Counted from the first letter of the stretch, positions 33,538 to 41,758 are shown. The stretch is 64,000 nt of DNA from Candidatus Defluviilinea gracilis (GCA_016716235.1 JADJWS010000005.1:121160-185159), one strand, 5' to 3'. Notes: a model not told the origin generated them from the sequence alone. Numbers and translations are program-made.

Positions 33538-34239
33538 CTAAGTGGCGTACAAAATACGCCCGCAGGTAGGGCAGGTAAAAAATTGCGAGGCGGAGCGGGC
33601 GCTCTGGCGCTGGGAAGGCGTAAGCGTTGTGCCGCACGCCGCGCACGATGAATCGGTGACGGTGGTAATGGCGACTCCGCGTTTCTGCGCGCGGAGCGAA
33701 TCATAGGTGAGCATGGCTGGTTGAGGAATTCCGCTCGTGACTGCCTTGCGTTCGGCATCAAGCCGTTCGATCTCTTTTTGGAGCGTCTCGCTTTCTTTTG
33801 TCAAGTCGTTGTATTGAATCGACTTGTCAGCCCGCACGCGTTCGAGTTGGGCTTTGCTGGCTTGCATGGCTTGGTCTGCATTCTCCAGGGTGTCCATCGC
33901 GTTGAGTTCGAGGTTTTCGAGGGTCGCCAGATGTTTTTTGAGCGAGGCAACATCCAATTGCAGGTCTTGCAACTCTTTGGGATTGCGCACCTGTCCGCCA
34001 TATAAGCTGGATTCTGCCTGTTCGATCTTGATGCGCTGTTTTTCAACGTCGGCTTCTGTCGATTGGAAGGCGCGCTCGGCGGTTTTGAATCCGTTTTCGG
34101 AGGCGGAAAAGGCGTCCATGGCGGCGCGCAGTTCGCCGTCGTTTTGAAGCGTTTCTTGAATCGCTTTGAGTCGCCCGCGGATCTGATCCATCTGGCTATC
34201 CACTTGTTGCAGGCGAAAAAGACCAAGCGCGGCGCTCAT
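33538..34239 (-). CDS. coiled-coil protein with C4 zinc ribbon
   Basis: A 233-residue protein with a long alpha-helical coiled coil (residues 5-165) and a C-terminal zinc ribbon (CAACGTTLTPSQRQ ... FFTCPTCGRILY). This is the CT398/DUF164 type of zinc-ribbon protein found widely in bacteria; function not established. The ATG at 34239 follows a TATAAT box by six bases, so the transcript is probably leaderless. It is the first gene of the leftward NACHT-F420 run. Confidence 0.83.
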   Translation of the reverse strand: MSAALGLFRLQQVDSQMDQIRGRLKAIQETLQNDGELRAAMDAFSASENGFKTAERAFQSTEADVEKQRIKIEQAESSLYGGQVRNPKELQDLQLDVASLKKHLATLENLELNAMDTLENADQAMQASKAQLERVRADKSIQYNDLTKESETLQKEIERLDAERKAVTSGIPQPAMLTYDSLRAQKRGVAITTVTDSSCAACGTTLTPSQRQSARSASQFFTCPTCGRILYAT

Positions 34240-34245
34240 GTTTGG

Positions 34246-34251
34246 ATTATA
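34246..34251 (-). promoter_or_regulatory. -10 box giving a leaderless zinc-ribbon mRNA
   Basis: TATAAT on the minus strand ends six bases before ATG. It may drive the whole leftward group of genes as far as 27026. Confidence 0.55.
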
Positions 34252-34262
34252 TACGAAGTCGC

Positions 34263-35765
34263 CTACTGGGTGGGCAGGTTGTAAAAGTTGTAAACTGTTT
34301 GTGATAATTGAGCGAAGAGCCCGGAGACCGGCTCCCAAATAGTTTGCTCCGGATGATAGGCGTAAATGACGAGGACGTAATTTCCGCCGGGCGTGTACAC
34401 GATGGCGGCGTCGCTGATGTTTTTAATAACGCCTGTGCTGGGTTCGGTGATCCAGCCGTGTTTGTGCGCCACCTGGGTGCCTTCCGGCACGCCGGCTTCG
34501 ATGAGCACGCCGATCTTGTCCAAGACGAGAAAATTGATCATCTGCTGGCAGATCTGGCTGTTGATCTTATCGGGGAATGCCGCAACGAGCGCGCCCCCAT
34601 TTTCTGTGGCGCATTGATAGATGTCGGTGAGTAACATACCCGCGTCTGACGGGGTGGTCTGGTTGAAGGAATCGGGATCCGTGACCACATCGGCGCGTTG
34701 GTTCGCGGGTGTGCTGATTCTTTCAAGGAGTGGGCAGGGAAACTGGGCGCTGCAAAAGAACCCGGCGAGGAAGGTGTTTTCCAAGCCAATTTTGCGCATA
34801 TCGTCGGTGACGATGAGCGGACCGCGGAACTCGTCGAGGCTTTCCATTAGCCGATCGGCAGGCGGGTTTTCGGATTTGCGAATCATGTCGAGAATGAGTT
34901 CGGAGGAGGCTGGCTCCAGCGCCGCGCTCCCGTTCTTGATGAAATACGAAACCATGATCGGGATTTTTACAGTACTCGACGCCGTGAAGGGCACATCGGG
35001 ATTGGTAGAGATGACTTGACCCTTGTCCATGGCAAAGTGGATTTCCTGTCCATTTTGCAGGTCGAAGAGATATAGACCGATCACGCCGTCGAATTCCGCG
35101 ACGTCGATATTTTGTTGAAGCAGGATTTCGAGGTTTTGAAAGGTGGGCCTGGCGGCAACGCTTTTTTGAAACGAGAGGGATACTTTTCGGTTGGAAGGCG
35201 AACGCAGGATATCCTCGATCAGGCGCACAGCGCGGTCGATGTCGAGAATGGTTCCGGGTTCGCCGGGCAGGAATGTTGTAGTTCCAGGAACAGGCTGAGG
35301 CGGCGTCGGTGGTTGATCGTAGCGCGCGGAAATTTCATTTTGTAGATACGCAGTGAGTTGAACTTCGTCGATGGTGGCGCTTAAGGGGATATCGACCGGG
35401 GCGGGCTGGCGCTGCCACAGGTAGTTCCAAAACCCACCCCAGAAGGAACCGCCCGTGCGCCCCAGGTCGGCGGCGGCGATCATCGAATCCATGTCGAGTT
35501 CGAAGCCGACCACCGAGGGCGCAATTTGAATGCTCGAATTATTGTAAGTAACTTCGATGGGCGATGAGTATACTTGCAATACGCGTTCCGATGCAATTTG
35601 CGGCGTCACGCCGCCAACGGGCACGCCTGCGATCGTCATACCGGCGGGATAGTTATTCCGCTGGCGACTGTATCCGATCAAGCCAATCACCACCAGGACC
35701 AACGCGACGGATAACAATCCGATGGAAACGCCGCGCAAGACCGGTATCGAACTTCTGTTTCTCAC
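34263..35765 (-). CDS. membrane-anchored beta-lactamase-like serine hydrolase with VanW-type N-domain
   Basis: A 500-residue envelope protein. A single membrane helix at residues 11-33 is followed by a region of about 200 residues like the peptidoglycan-binding domain of VanW proteins, then a class A beta-lactamase-type domain with ASSTVKIPIMVSYF (SxxK), ENPPADRLM near the usual SDN place, and AHKHGW in place of KTG. The likely start is GTG at 35765, with GGAGG four bases before it; upstream codons lack family character. Cell-wall or antibiotic substrate is unknown. Confidence 0.8.
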   Translation of the reverse strand: MRNRSSIPVLRGVSIGLLSVALVLVVIGLIGYSRQRNNYPAGMTIAGVPVGGVTPQIASERVLQVYSSPIEVTYNNSSIQIAPSVVGFELDMDSMIAAADLGRTGGSFWGGFWNYLWQRQPAPVDIPLSATIDEVQLTAYLQNEISARYDQPPTPPQPVPGTTTFLPGEPGTILDIDRAVRLIEDILRSPSNRKVSLSFQKSVAARPTFQNLEILLQQNIDVAEFDGVIGLYLFDLQNGQEIHFAMDKGQVISTNPDVPFTASSTVKIPIMVSYFIKNGSAALEPASSELILDMIRKSENPPADRLMESLDEFRGPLIVTDDMRKIGLENTFLAGFFCSAQFPCPLLERISTPANQRADVVTDPDSFNQTTPSDAGMLLTDIYQCATENGGALVAAFPDKINSQICQQMINFLVLDKIGVLIEAGVPEGTQVAHKHGWITEPSTGVIKNISDAAIVYTPGGNYVLVIYAYHPEQTIWEPVSGLFAQLSQTVYNFYNLPTQ

Positions 35766-35818
35766 ATTACCTCCGGTGTGCGAAAAAAAGTATAACACAC
35801 CCAAAATTATCTTTATGC

Positions 35819-35824
35819 TAGAAT
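35819..35824 (+). promoter_or_regulatory. extended -10 box of proline dehydrogenase gene
   Basis: TGCTAGAAT, an extended -10 form, lies 67 bases before the ATG at 35891. No matching -35 box is obvious, as is common with extended -10 promoters. Confidence 0.35.
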
Positions 35825-35890
35825 AGCGGCGCATCTTGCGCATCGCTCTATTCACCTCGCGCAGATTTAAACCACTTGCAGGATGGGACG

Positions 35891-36856
35891 ATGCTGCGAA
35901 ATTTTTTGATCTATCTTTCCAAAGCCGCCTGGGCGCAAAAAATGATCACGAGTTGGGGCTTTGCCTGGAGAGCCGCTTCGCGTTTTGTGGCGGGCGACAC
36001 AGCCAATGACGCGATTCGCGTGGTGCGCGAATTGAACGCAAGGGGCATCAACGCCACGCTCGACCAGTTGGGCGAGCACACCTCCACCGCCGAAGAAGCG
36101 AACGCCTCGGCAGACTCCATTGTGCAAGTTTTACAGGAAATAGATAAAGCGGGGGTTAAAGCCAACGTCTCCATTAAATTGACTCAGATCGGCATGGGGC
36201 TGGACGAAGAAACCTGCCGCCAGAATCTCGTGAAGATCCTTGAACAGGCAAAGAAAAGCAATAACTTCATCCGCATTGACATGGAAGACACGCCCTATAC
36301 CGACATTACGCTTGCGATGTATCGTTCCATGTTGGAGCGAGGCTTCACTTCGAATCAAGTTGGGTTGGTTCAACAAGCGTATCTGTTTCGCACAGAAGCC
36401 GAAGTCCGCGAACTGCTCAACAGCGGCGCGCGACTCCGTCTCGTCAAGGGCGCGTACAACGAGCCGCCCGAAAAAGCCTTCCCGAAAAAAGCCGACACCG
36501 ACGCGAACTACGACTTGCTTGCCAAAGTGATGATCGACGCGACGACCGCGAAAGAAAATAATTCCGTCAGCGCCGATGGACGCACGCCGCCGTTCATTGC
36601 CATTGCCTCGCACGACGACAAGCGCATTGACTTTGCGAAGAAGCACGCCGAAAAAATGAACTTGCCGAAAAACGCCATCGAGTTTCAAATGTTGTACGGC
36701 ATCCGCCGCGATCTGCAGGAGCGATTGGTGAAAGACGGTTATCCCGTCCGCGTGTATGTCCCGTTCGGGGCGCAATGGTATCCGTATTTCATGCGCCGTC
36801 TCGCTGAACGCCCCGCAAATATTTGGTTCTTTGTGTCAAACTATTTCAGGAAGTAA
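35891..36856 (+). CDS. proline dehydrogenase
   Basis: A 321-residue single-domain FAD enzyme that oxidises proline to pyrroline-5-carboxylate. The barrel motifs are clear: SIKLTQIGMGLD, IRIDMEDTPYTD, VGLVQQAYLFRT, RLRLVKGAYNE, IASHDDKRI, EFQMLYGIRRDLQ and VYVPFGAQWYPYFMRRLAERPAN. It lacks the P5C dehydrogenase half of PutA, as in most Gram-positive and Chloroflexota forms. ATG at 35891 follows AGGA. The stop codon lies within an 8-bp repeat array. Confidence 0.92.
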   Translation: MLRNFLIYLSKAAWAQKMITSWGFAWRAASRFVAGDTANDAIRVVRELNARGINATLDQLGEHTSTAEEANASADSIVQVLQEIDKAGVKANVSIKLTQIGMGLDEETCRQNLVKILEQAKKSNNFIRIDMEDTPYTDITLAMYRSMLERGFTSNQVGLVQQAYLFRTEAEVRELLNSGARLRLVKGAYNEPPEKAFPKKADTDANYDLLAKVMIDATTAKENNSVSADGRTPPFIAIASHDDKRIDFAKKHAEKMNLPKNAIEFQMLYGIRRDLQERLVKDGYPVRVYVPFGAQWYPYFMRRLAERPANIWFFVSNYFRK

Positions 36857-36892
36857 ACACGGAAACAGGTAAACAAGTAGACACGTATCCAT
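36853..36892. repeat. 8-bp repeat array spanning stop and start codons
   Basis: Five 8-base units, GTAAACAC, GGAAACAG, GTAAACAA, GTAGACAC and GTATCCAT. The first holds the proline dehydrogenase TAA (36854-36856) and the last two bases begin the SDR ATG (36891). The gap therefore consists only of repeat. Confidence 0.75.
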
Positions 36893-37595
36893 GGAAAAAC
36901 TTGCACTCGTCACCGGCGGCGCGCATCGTTTGGGGAAATCCTTCGTGCTGACTCTTGCCCGCCTCGGATACGACATCGTCCTTCATTATCATTCGGCTGT
37001 GGAGGAAGCGATTCAAACGCAGGGGATGCTTGAGTCGCTCAACGTCCGCGTTACCCTAGCCCCAGCCGACCTCACCGACCCTCAACAAATTCAATCTCTA
37101 GTCTCTAGTCTCCAATCTCTGAATATTCTCGTCAACTCCGCCGCCTTCATGCCCAGCGGAAATGTCGAATCGCTTTCGCTCGAAACCTGGGACTCGACTC
37201 TCGACCTCAATCTCCGCGCTCCGTTTTTGCTCGCGCAAGAGTGCGCTAAAAAAATGACCGATGGCGGTCTCATCGTCAACATCACGGATGTGGGCGCGCA
37301 AAAAGCGTGGAGCCGGTATCCATCGTACACCGTTAGCAAAGCCGCGCTTGAATCGTTGACCAAAATTCTTGCGCGCGCGCTCGCGCCGAAGATTCGCGTC
37401 AACGCCATTGCGCCAGGCTTCGTCCTGCAATCGGACATTGTTTCTGCCGACGTGTGGGAAAAGTTAATCAGCCGAGTCCCGCTCAAACGTCCCGCAAGAA
37501 CCGAAGAAGTTGCATCCGCTCTCGAATTTTTAGTCAAGAACGAGTATATTACCGGTCAGACCATTGTTGTGGATGGTGGTTATTCGTTGGTGTGA
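36891..37595 (+). CDS. short-chain dehydrogenase/reductase
   Basis: A 234-residue NAD(P)-dependent Rossmann enzyme. LVTGGAHRLGKSF is the cofactor loop, in the form seen in pteridine-reductase-like SDRs. The tyrosine-lysine pair is in YPSYTVSKAALE; the C-terminal IVVDGGYSLV is typical. The stretch QSLVSSLQSL, just before ILVNSAA, is coded by four heptamers. Substrate unknown; pteridine or 3-oxoacyl reduction are guesses. Confidence 0.85.
   Translation: MEKLALVTGGAHRLGKSFVLTLARLGYDIVLHYHSAVEEAIQTQGMLESLNVRVTLAPADLTDPQQIQSLVSSLQSLNILVNSAAFMPSGNVESLSLETWDSTLDLNLRAPFLLAQECAKKMTDGGLIVNITDVGAQKAWSRYPSYTVSKAALESLTKILARALAPKIRVNAIAPGFVLQSDIVSADVWEKLISRVPLKRPARTEEVASALEFLVKNEYITGQTIVVDGGYSLV
37092..37119. 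repeat. heptamer array inside the SDR gene
   Basis: Four units, CAATCTC, two TAGTCTC and CAATCTC, read in frame as QSLVSSLQS. The repeat unit is almost the same as in the intergenic array 39476-39569. Confidence 0.75.
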
Positions 37596-37599
37596 TCCG

Positions 37600-37672
37600 C
37601 GCTGAGCGTCCTTCGACTGCGTTCGACGTGGCGCCGCAGCGCCACTCCTCACTCCGCTCAGGACGGAAACGT
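37600..37672. repeat. dispersed CTTCGAC/CTCAGGAC-type repeat with hairpin
   Basis: GCTGAGCGTCCTTCGACTGC is followed by a hairpin (GTGGCGC-CGCA-GCGCCAC) and ends CTCCGCTCAGGACGG. Parts recur at 5530-5550 and 38190-38215. It occupies most of the gap between the SDR and DinB genes. Confidence 0.55.
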
Positions 37673-37691
37673 TTGTATAGGAGAAATCATC

Positions 37692-38165
37692 ATGTCCGAA
37701 ATAAACGAACTTGCCGACAAATTAAAATCCGAGGGCGAAAAGTTTTATTCCATCTTCGCGGGCTTGAGCGACGAGCAATGGCAGGCGGAGGTCTACACCG
37801 AAGGCGCGACGTGGAGCGTCCGCAATGTGCTTTCGCACTTCGTCACCTCCGAGCGCGGACTGGTCAAACTCTTCGAGCGCATCCGTACGACTGGCGAGGG
37901 CGCCTCGGATGATTTTTCGATTGACCGCTATAACGCAACGCAACAAGAACGGACAAGAGACCTGCCGCCGCGCGAACTGCTGGAACAATATAAAGAAGTC
38001 CGCTCGAACTCTGTCGCGTGGGTGGCGGGGTTGAATGAGGAAGAACTTGAGATCGAAGGACGACATCCGTTTTTAGGCATGACCAAGATCCGCGATATGA
38101 TCAAGATGTTGTACATCCACAACCAGAATCATTATCGTGATATGAAGAAAGTTCTAAAACCTTAA
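37692..38165 (+). CDS. DinB family protein
   Basis: A 157-residue four-helix bundle protein of the DinB/YfiT type. Histidines likely to bind metal are in VLSHFVTSERG near residue 48 and in IHNQNHYRDM near 145. Family members include thiol-dependent transferases and stress-induced proteins of unknown activity. GGAG precedes the ATG. Confidence 0.8.
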   Translation: MSEINELADKLKSEGEKFYSIFAGLSDEQWQAEVYTEGATWSVRNVLSHFVTSERGLVKLFERIRTTGEGASDDFSIDRYNATQQERTRDLPPRELLEQYKEVRSNSVAWVAGLNEEELEIEGRHPFLGMTKIRDMIKMLYIHNQNHYRDMKKVLKP

Positions 38166-38287
38166 ACACAAAGGACACGACGAGCACAAAGGCTTGCCCT
38201 GAGTTTATCGAAGGGAAAATCTAAGGAAAGGCGATTCGCTCGCGATTTGCCCAACCTTAGTGACCTTTGTGTCCTTCGTGGTAAAAA
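38166..38287. repeat. repeat-filled gap between DinB and aminotransferase genes
   Basis: Begins AACACAAAGGACACGACGAG and ends CTTTGTGTCCTTCGTGG, forming imperfect inverted copies of the element at 5479-5528. GCCCTGAGTTTATCGAAGGG lies between. No promoter or small gene was recognised. Confidence 0.5.
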
Positions 38288-39397
38288 ATGAATCTTTCCC
38301 CTTTCAAACTCGAACGTTATTTCGCCAAGTACGAATTCAATACGGAATTTTTACTTTGTTCATCGGACTGCGAAGCCATGCCCATCGCGGATTTGCTTGC
38401 CATGGAAGCAGGCGCGGCGGAAAAATTTCAACAAACATGGCTGGGATACACCGAGTCGCTTGGGCATCCTGCTTTGCGAAAAGAGATCGCTAAAATTTAC
38501 GAAACGATCCAGCCCGAAGAAATTTTGGTTCACACCGGCGCGGGCGAGGCGATCTTCCTGTTCATGCTTGCCGCGTTGAAAGAGAACGACCACATCATCG
38601 TCCATGCGCCGCATTATCAATCGCTGAGCGAAGTGGCAAAAGGGATGGGGTGCATGGTCAGCCCATGGCGGGCGCGCGAGGAAAATAACTGGTCGCTGGA
38701 CCTGGACGAACTGCGTCATCTCGTCCGCTCTTCGACGAAGGCGATCGTCATCAACACGCCGCACAACCCGACGGGTTATCTCATGTCGAAGTCGGATTTT
38801 GAAGCGGTGAACAGATTCGCGCAGGAAAAGAATCTGCTATTGTTCAGCGACGAGGTCTACCGCGAATCGGAATACGACCCGTCGCTTCGACTCCCTGCCG
38901 GCGCGGACATGGGCGCGCACGCCGTCTCGCTGGGCGTCACGTCCAAAACCTACGGCTTGGCTGGCTTGCGGATCGGCTGGATCGCGGCGAAGAACAAGTC
39001 AATTTACGAAAAAATGGCTGGGCTGAAAGATTACACCACCATCTGCAACTCCGCGCCGAGCGAATTTCTTGCCGAGGTCGCGCTGCGGAATCGCCAAAAA
39101 CTCGTTGCGCGGAATGTCGGCATCATCAAAAGCAATCTCGAGATCGTTGACGATCTTTTTGCTCGTCATTCAAATCTGTTTGCATGGGTTCGTCCCGCCG
39201 CTGGCTCAATGGGATTCCCGAAACTGTTGACGGGCAACACAGAAGATTTTTGCGATACTCTGGTGAAACAAGCCGGCGTTCTCCTCCTGCCCGGCTCAGC
39301 CTACGACGACTCAAAAAACCACTTCCGCATCGGGCTGGGACGAAAAAACCTCCCGCAAGCAGTGGAGCGGCTGGATCAATTCTTGAACAACAATTAA
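38288..39397 (+). CDS. PLP-dependent aminotransferase, class I/II
   Basis: A 369-residue fold type I enzyme. HTGAGEAIFLFMLAAL leads the large domain, INTPHNPTGYLM binds PLP phosphate and ring, LFSDEVYRESEY holds the aspartate and tyrosine, and VTSKTYGLAGLRIGW contains the Schiff-base lysine. The end (FRIGLGRKNLPQAVERL) is normal. Substrate cannot be given; capreomycidine-synthase-like and general aromatic/aspartate types share this look. Confidence 0.87.
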   Translation: MNLSPFKLERYFAKYEFNTEFLLCSSDCEAMPIADLLAMEAGAAEKFQQTWLGYTESLGHPALRKEIAKIYETIQPEEILVHTGAGEAIFLFMLAALKENDHIIVHAPHYQSLSEVAKGMGCMVSPWRAREENNWSLDLDELRHLVRSSTKAIVINTPHNPTGYLMSKSDFEAVNRFAQEKNLLLFSDEVYRESEYDPSLRLPAGADMGAHAVSLGVTSKTYGLAGLRIGWIAAKNKSIYEKMAGLKDYTTICNSAPSEFLAEVALRNRQKLVARNVGIIKSNLEIVDDLFARHSNLFAWVRPAAGSMGFPKLLTGNTEDFCDTLVKQAGVLLLPGSAYDDSKNHFRIGLGRKNLPQAVERLDQFLNNN

Positions 39398-39475
39398 CCG
39401 CCAAGTCCGCAAAGACCGCGAAGTTTTTCTTTTGTTCCATTCACCCTGCGCTCATTGCCATTCACCTTCGTTTCT

Positions 39476-39569
39476 CCAATGTCCAATCGAAAATCGTAAA
39501 TCCAAAATCGTAAATCGTCAGTCTCCAATCTCCAGTCTCCAATCTCTAATTCTCCAATTCTCTAATCCC
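39476..39569. repeat. intergenic 7/8-bp repeat array
   Basis: Ten heptamers beginning CCAATGT, CCAATCG, AAAATCG, TAAATCC and passing into CCAATCT/CCAGTCT units, then three 8-base units (CTAATTCT, CCAATTCT, CTAATCCC). It fills half of the 188-base gap upstream of the UbiA-like gene. The earlier part of the gap has another repeat fragment (CCGCCAAGTCCGCAAAGACC). Confidence 0.8.
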
Positions 39570-39585
39570 CACCACTTCCCCCCTC

Positions 39586-40431
39586 ATGCCCCTCCACCTC
39601 CTCCTCACCGCCCTCACCTACACCTTCGGCGCAAGCATCGCCGACTACCTCGGCAAACCATTCCTCGCCGCTCCGTTCTGGTTAGGACTGCTGGTCGTCC
39701 TCCTCGCGCAAACGACAATGAGTCTCTTGCCCGAAGTCTTTCGCTTGGACGCGGAACCTCTGCTCGAAAACGAGACTCGCTCCAAGCGACAGATCCTCCG
39801 CAATAATCATCTTTACACATCATTGGCATGTATCGTCATCATTGCCCTAACCGCGTACATCCTCTTTGCCAATAACGCCCTCCCACTTTCCACTTTCTTC
39901 TTTCTTCTCCTCTCCCTCGCCATCGTCTTCACACACTCCCTCCCTCCCTTCCGCTTCGTCAATCGCGGCGCGGGGGAATTTCTCCTCGCCATTCAACTCG
40001 CTTATGTGATTCCCTCCATCGCCTTCACGCTTCAAGCGGACAAAACTCATCGCTTCCTCGTCCTCGCCATTCCACTGACCCTCCTTGCCTTTTCCTATTT
40101 CATTGCGCGAAACTTTCAATCCTTTGCGCAAGATCAAAAATACAACCGCGTCACTTTCCTCACGCGCCTCGGCTGGGAGCGCGTTGTGCCTCTGCATCAT
40201 CTCTTCGTCTTGCTCGCGTATTTTCTCTTTACCATGTCGCCGCTCTTCGGCATCTCGCTTTCATTGATCTGGTCTGTGTTCCTCACGTTCCCCTTTGCCC
40301 TCTTTCAAATTTTCCTCCTGCGCAACATCAGCCTCGGCGCCAAACCCAACTGGACTCTCCTCCACGCCGCCGCGCTCGCCGTCTTCGGACTCGCCACCTA
40401 CTTTCTGACTCTCACCTTCTGGCTCCGCTGA
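39586..40431 (+). CDS. UbiA-like integral membrane protein
   Basis: A 281-residue protein with about eight membrane helices. Layout and segments such as FTHSLPPFRFVNRGAGEFLLAI resemble UbiA/MenA prenyltransferases, but the aspartate-rich prenyl-diphosphate motifs are not clearly present (GASIADYLGKP replaces the first). Activity is therefore doubtful and the family call tentative. A heptamer array starts on the base after its TGA. Confidence 0.6.
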   Translation: MPLHLLLTALTYTFGASIADYLGKPFLAAPFWLGLLVVLLAQTTMSLLPEVFRLDAEPLLENETRSKRQILRNNHLYTSLACIVIIALTAYILFANNALPLSTFFFLLLSLAIVFTHSLPPFRFVNRGAGEFLLAIQLAYVIPSIAFTLQADKTHRFLVLAIPLTLLAFSYFIARNFQSFAQDQKYNRVTFLTRLGWERVVPLHHLFVLLAYFLFTMSPLFGISLSLIWSVFLTFPFALFQIFLLRNISLGAKPNWTLLHAAALAVFGLATYFLTLTFWLR

Positions 40432-40466
40432 CTTGTAACTCGTATCTTGTATCTCGCGACTTGCCT
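40432..40466. repeat. heptamer array between UbiA-like gene and moeA
   Basis: Five units, CTTGTAA, CTCGTAT, CTTGTAT, CTCGCGA and CTTGCCT, begin at the base directly after the stop codon (40429-40431). Only CCCC lies between the array and the moeA ATG. Confidence 0.75.
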
Positions 40467-40470
40467 CCCC

Positions 40471-41742
40471 ATGCCCGAATTCCTGACTCTCCTCCCGCCC
40501 GATGAAGCCCGCGCCCGCCTCCTCTCGCATCTCCCCGCAGGGACAGTTGATTCGGAACCCGTCAACGTTATCGCATCGGTGGGCCGCGTTCTCGCGGAAG
40601 ACATCCACGCGCCGCATTCACTGCCGGAGTTTGAACGCTCAACCGTTGACGGCTACGCCGTCCGCGCGCGAGACACCTTCGGCGCGTCCGATTCACAGCC
40701 CGCATATTTGACGCTCATCGGCGAAGCGCCGATGGGCGTCGCGCCCGCCTTTGAGATCGAGCCGGGTCAGTGCGCGTTGATCCACACCGGCGGCATGTTG
40801 CCAGGCGGCGCAGACGCGGTGGCGATGTTGGAATATTCGCAAAAGACCCGTGAGGTCTCCAAAGACCTCGCGGGTCTATCGCAAGAAATCGAAATCTTCC
40901 GCGCGGTGGCGGAGGGGGAGAACGTCATCCGCGTGGGCGAGGACGTGGTTGCGGGTCAGGCGATCCTGCCGAAAGGGCGGGTGATGCGTCCCGCCGAAAT
41001 TGGCGGACTGCTCGCGCTGGGGATCACCTCCGCGCGCGTAGGCAGATTAGTACGGGTTGGGTTGATCTCAACAGGAGATGAAATTGTTGATCCGAGTCAA
41101 CATCCACACGCGGGACAAGTGCGCGACGTCAACTCGTATACATTGTCCGCGCTGATCGAAAAAAGCGGGGGCGTGGCAAAACGCTTCGGGATTATCCGCG
41201 ACCAGTTCGAGGCGTTGAAAGACGCGGCGGCGCGGGCGTTATCCGAATGCGACATGGTCGTCATCACCGCGGGGTCGTCCGCCTCCACGCGCGACATGAC
41301 CGCCGACGTCATCCGCTCGTTGGGCGAACCCGGCGCGCTCGTTCATGGGATCAACACCCGCCCCGGCAAACCGACTATTTTAGGCGTGTGCGACGGCAAA
41401 GCCGTGATCGGACTGCCCGGCAATCCCGTCAGCGCGTTGGTGAACGGCTATTTATTCGTCCTGCCGGTGATCGAAAAATTATTGGGCGCGTTGCCAAGAC
41501 CAAAACCAACTGTGCCTGCGCGCCTCACAGTAAATTTGCCGTCGCAAGCAGGCCGTGAAGATTGGTGTCCCGTGAATTTGATCGTCAATCGTCAATCGTC
41601 AATCGTCAATTACGAGGCTGACCCCGTCTTCGGAAAATCGAATTTGATCTTCACGCTGGCAAACGCCGACGGCTTGTTGCGGATCCCGCCGGACGCGACG
41701 GGGTTGAGCGCGGGCGAACTGGTCGAGGTGATATTGATATGA
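40471..41742 (+). CDS. moeA: molybdopterin molybdotransferase
   Basis: Inserts molybdate into adenylyl-molybdopterin. A 423-residue protein with the normal order: STVDGYAVRARDT, IHTGGMLPGGADAVAMLE, GRVMRPAEIGGLLALGI, GLISTGDEIVDP, ITAGSSASTRDMTADVI, NTRPGKPTILG and GLPGNPVSALV. Two in-frame repeat elements are present: a palindrome coding KTREVSKDLAGLSQ near residue 130, and four ATCGTCA heptamers coding VNRQSSIV near residue 375, in the last domain. Both are at places where relatives have short loops. Confidence 0.92.
   Translation: MPEFLTLLPPDEARARLLSHLPAGTVDSEPVNVIASVGRVLAEDIHAPHSLPEFERSTVDGYAVRARDTFGASDSQPAYLTLIGEAPMGVAPAFEIEPGQCALIHTGGMLPGGADAVAMLEYSQKTREVSKDLAGLSQEIEIFRAVAEGENVIRVGEDVVAGQAILPKGRVMRPAEIGGLLALGITSARVGRLVRVGLISTGDEIVDPSQHPHAGQVRDVNSYTLSALIEKSGGVAKRFGIIRDQFEALKDAAARALSECDMVVITAGSSASTRDMTADVIRSLGEPGALVHGINTRPGKPTILGVCDGKAVIGLPGNPVSALVNGYLFVLPVIEKLLGALPRPKPTVPARLTVNLPSQAGREDWCPVNLIVNRQSSIVNYEADPVFGKSNLIFTLANADGLLRIPPDATGLSAGELVEVILI
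40844..40877. repeat. palindromic element inside moeA
   Basis: Arms AGACCCGTGAGGTCT (40844-40858) and AGACCTCGCGGGTCT (40863-40877) pair at 14 of 15 positions with one G-T-type change, around four bases. It is read in frame in moeA. Confidence 0.75.
41581..41608. repeat. heptamer array inside moeA
   Basis: Four perfect ATCGTCA units in tandem, translated as part of LIVNRQSSIVNYEAD. Unit sequence is close to the arrays around moeA-PBP at 55693 and 56647. Confidence 0.8.
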
Positions 41743-41758
41743 ACCGCGGAGAGACTCC

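Noticed and set aside
37600..37672. Small structured RNA
   Set aside because: The hairpin is part of a dispersed repeat whose pieces occur in other gaps; no promoter or terminator frames it.
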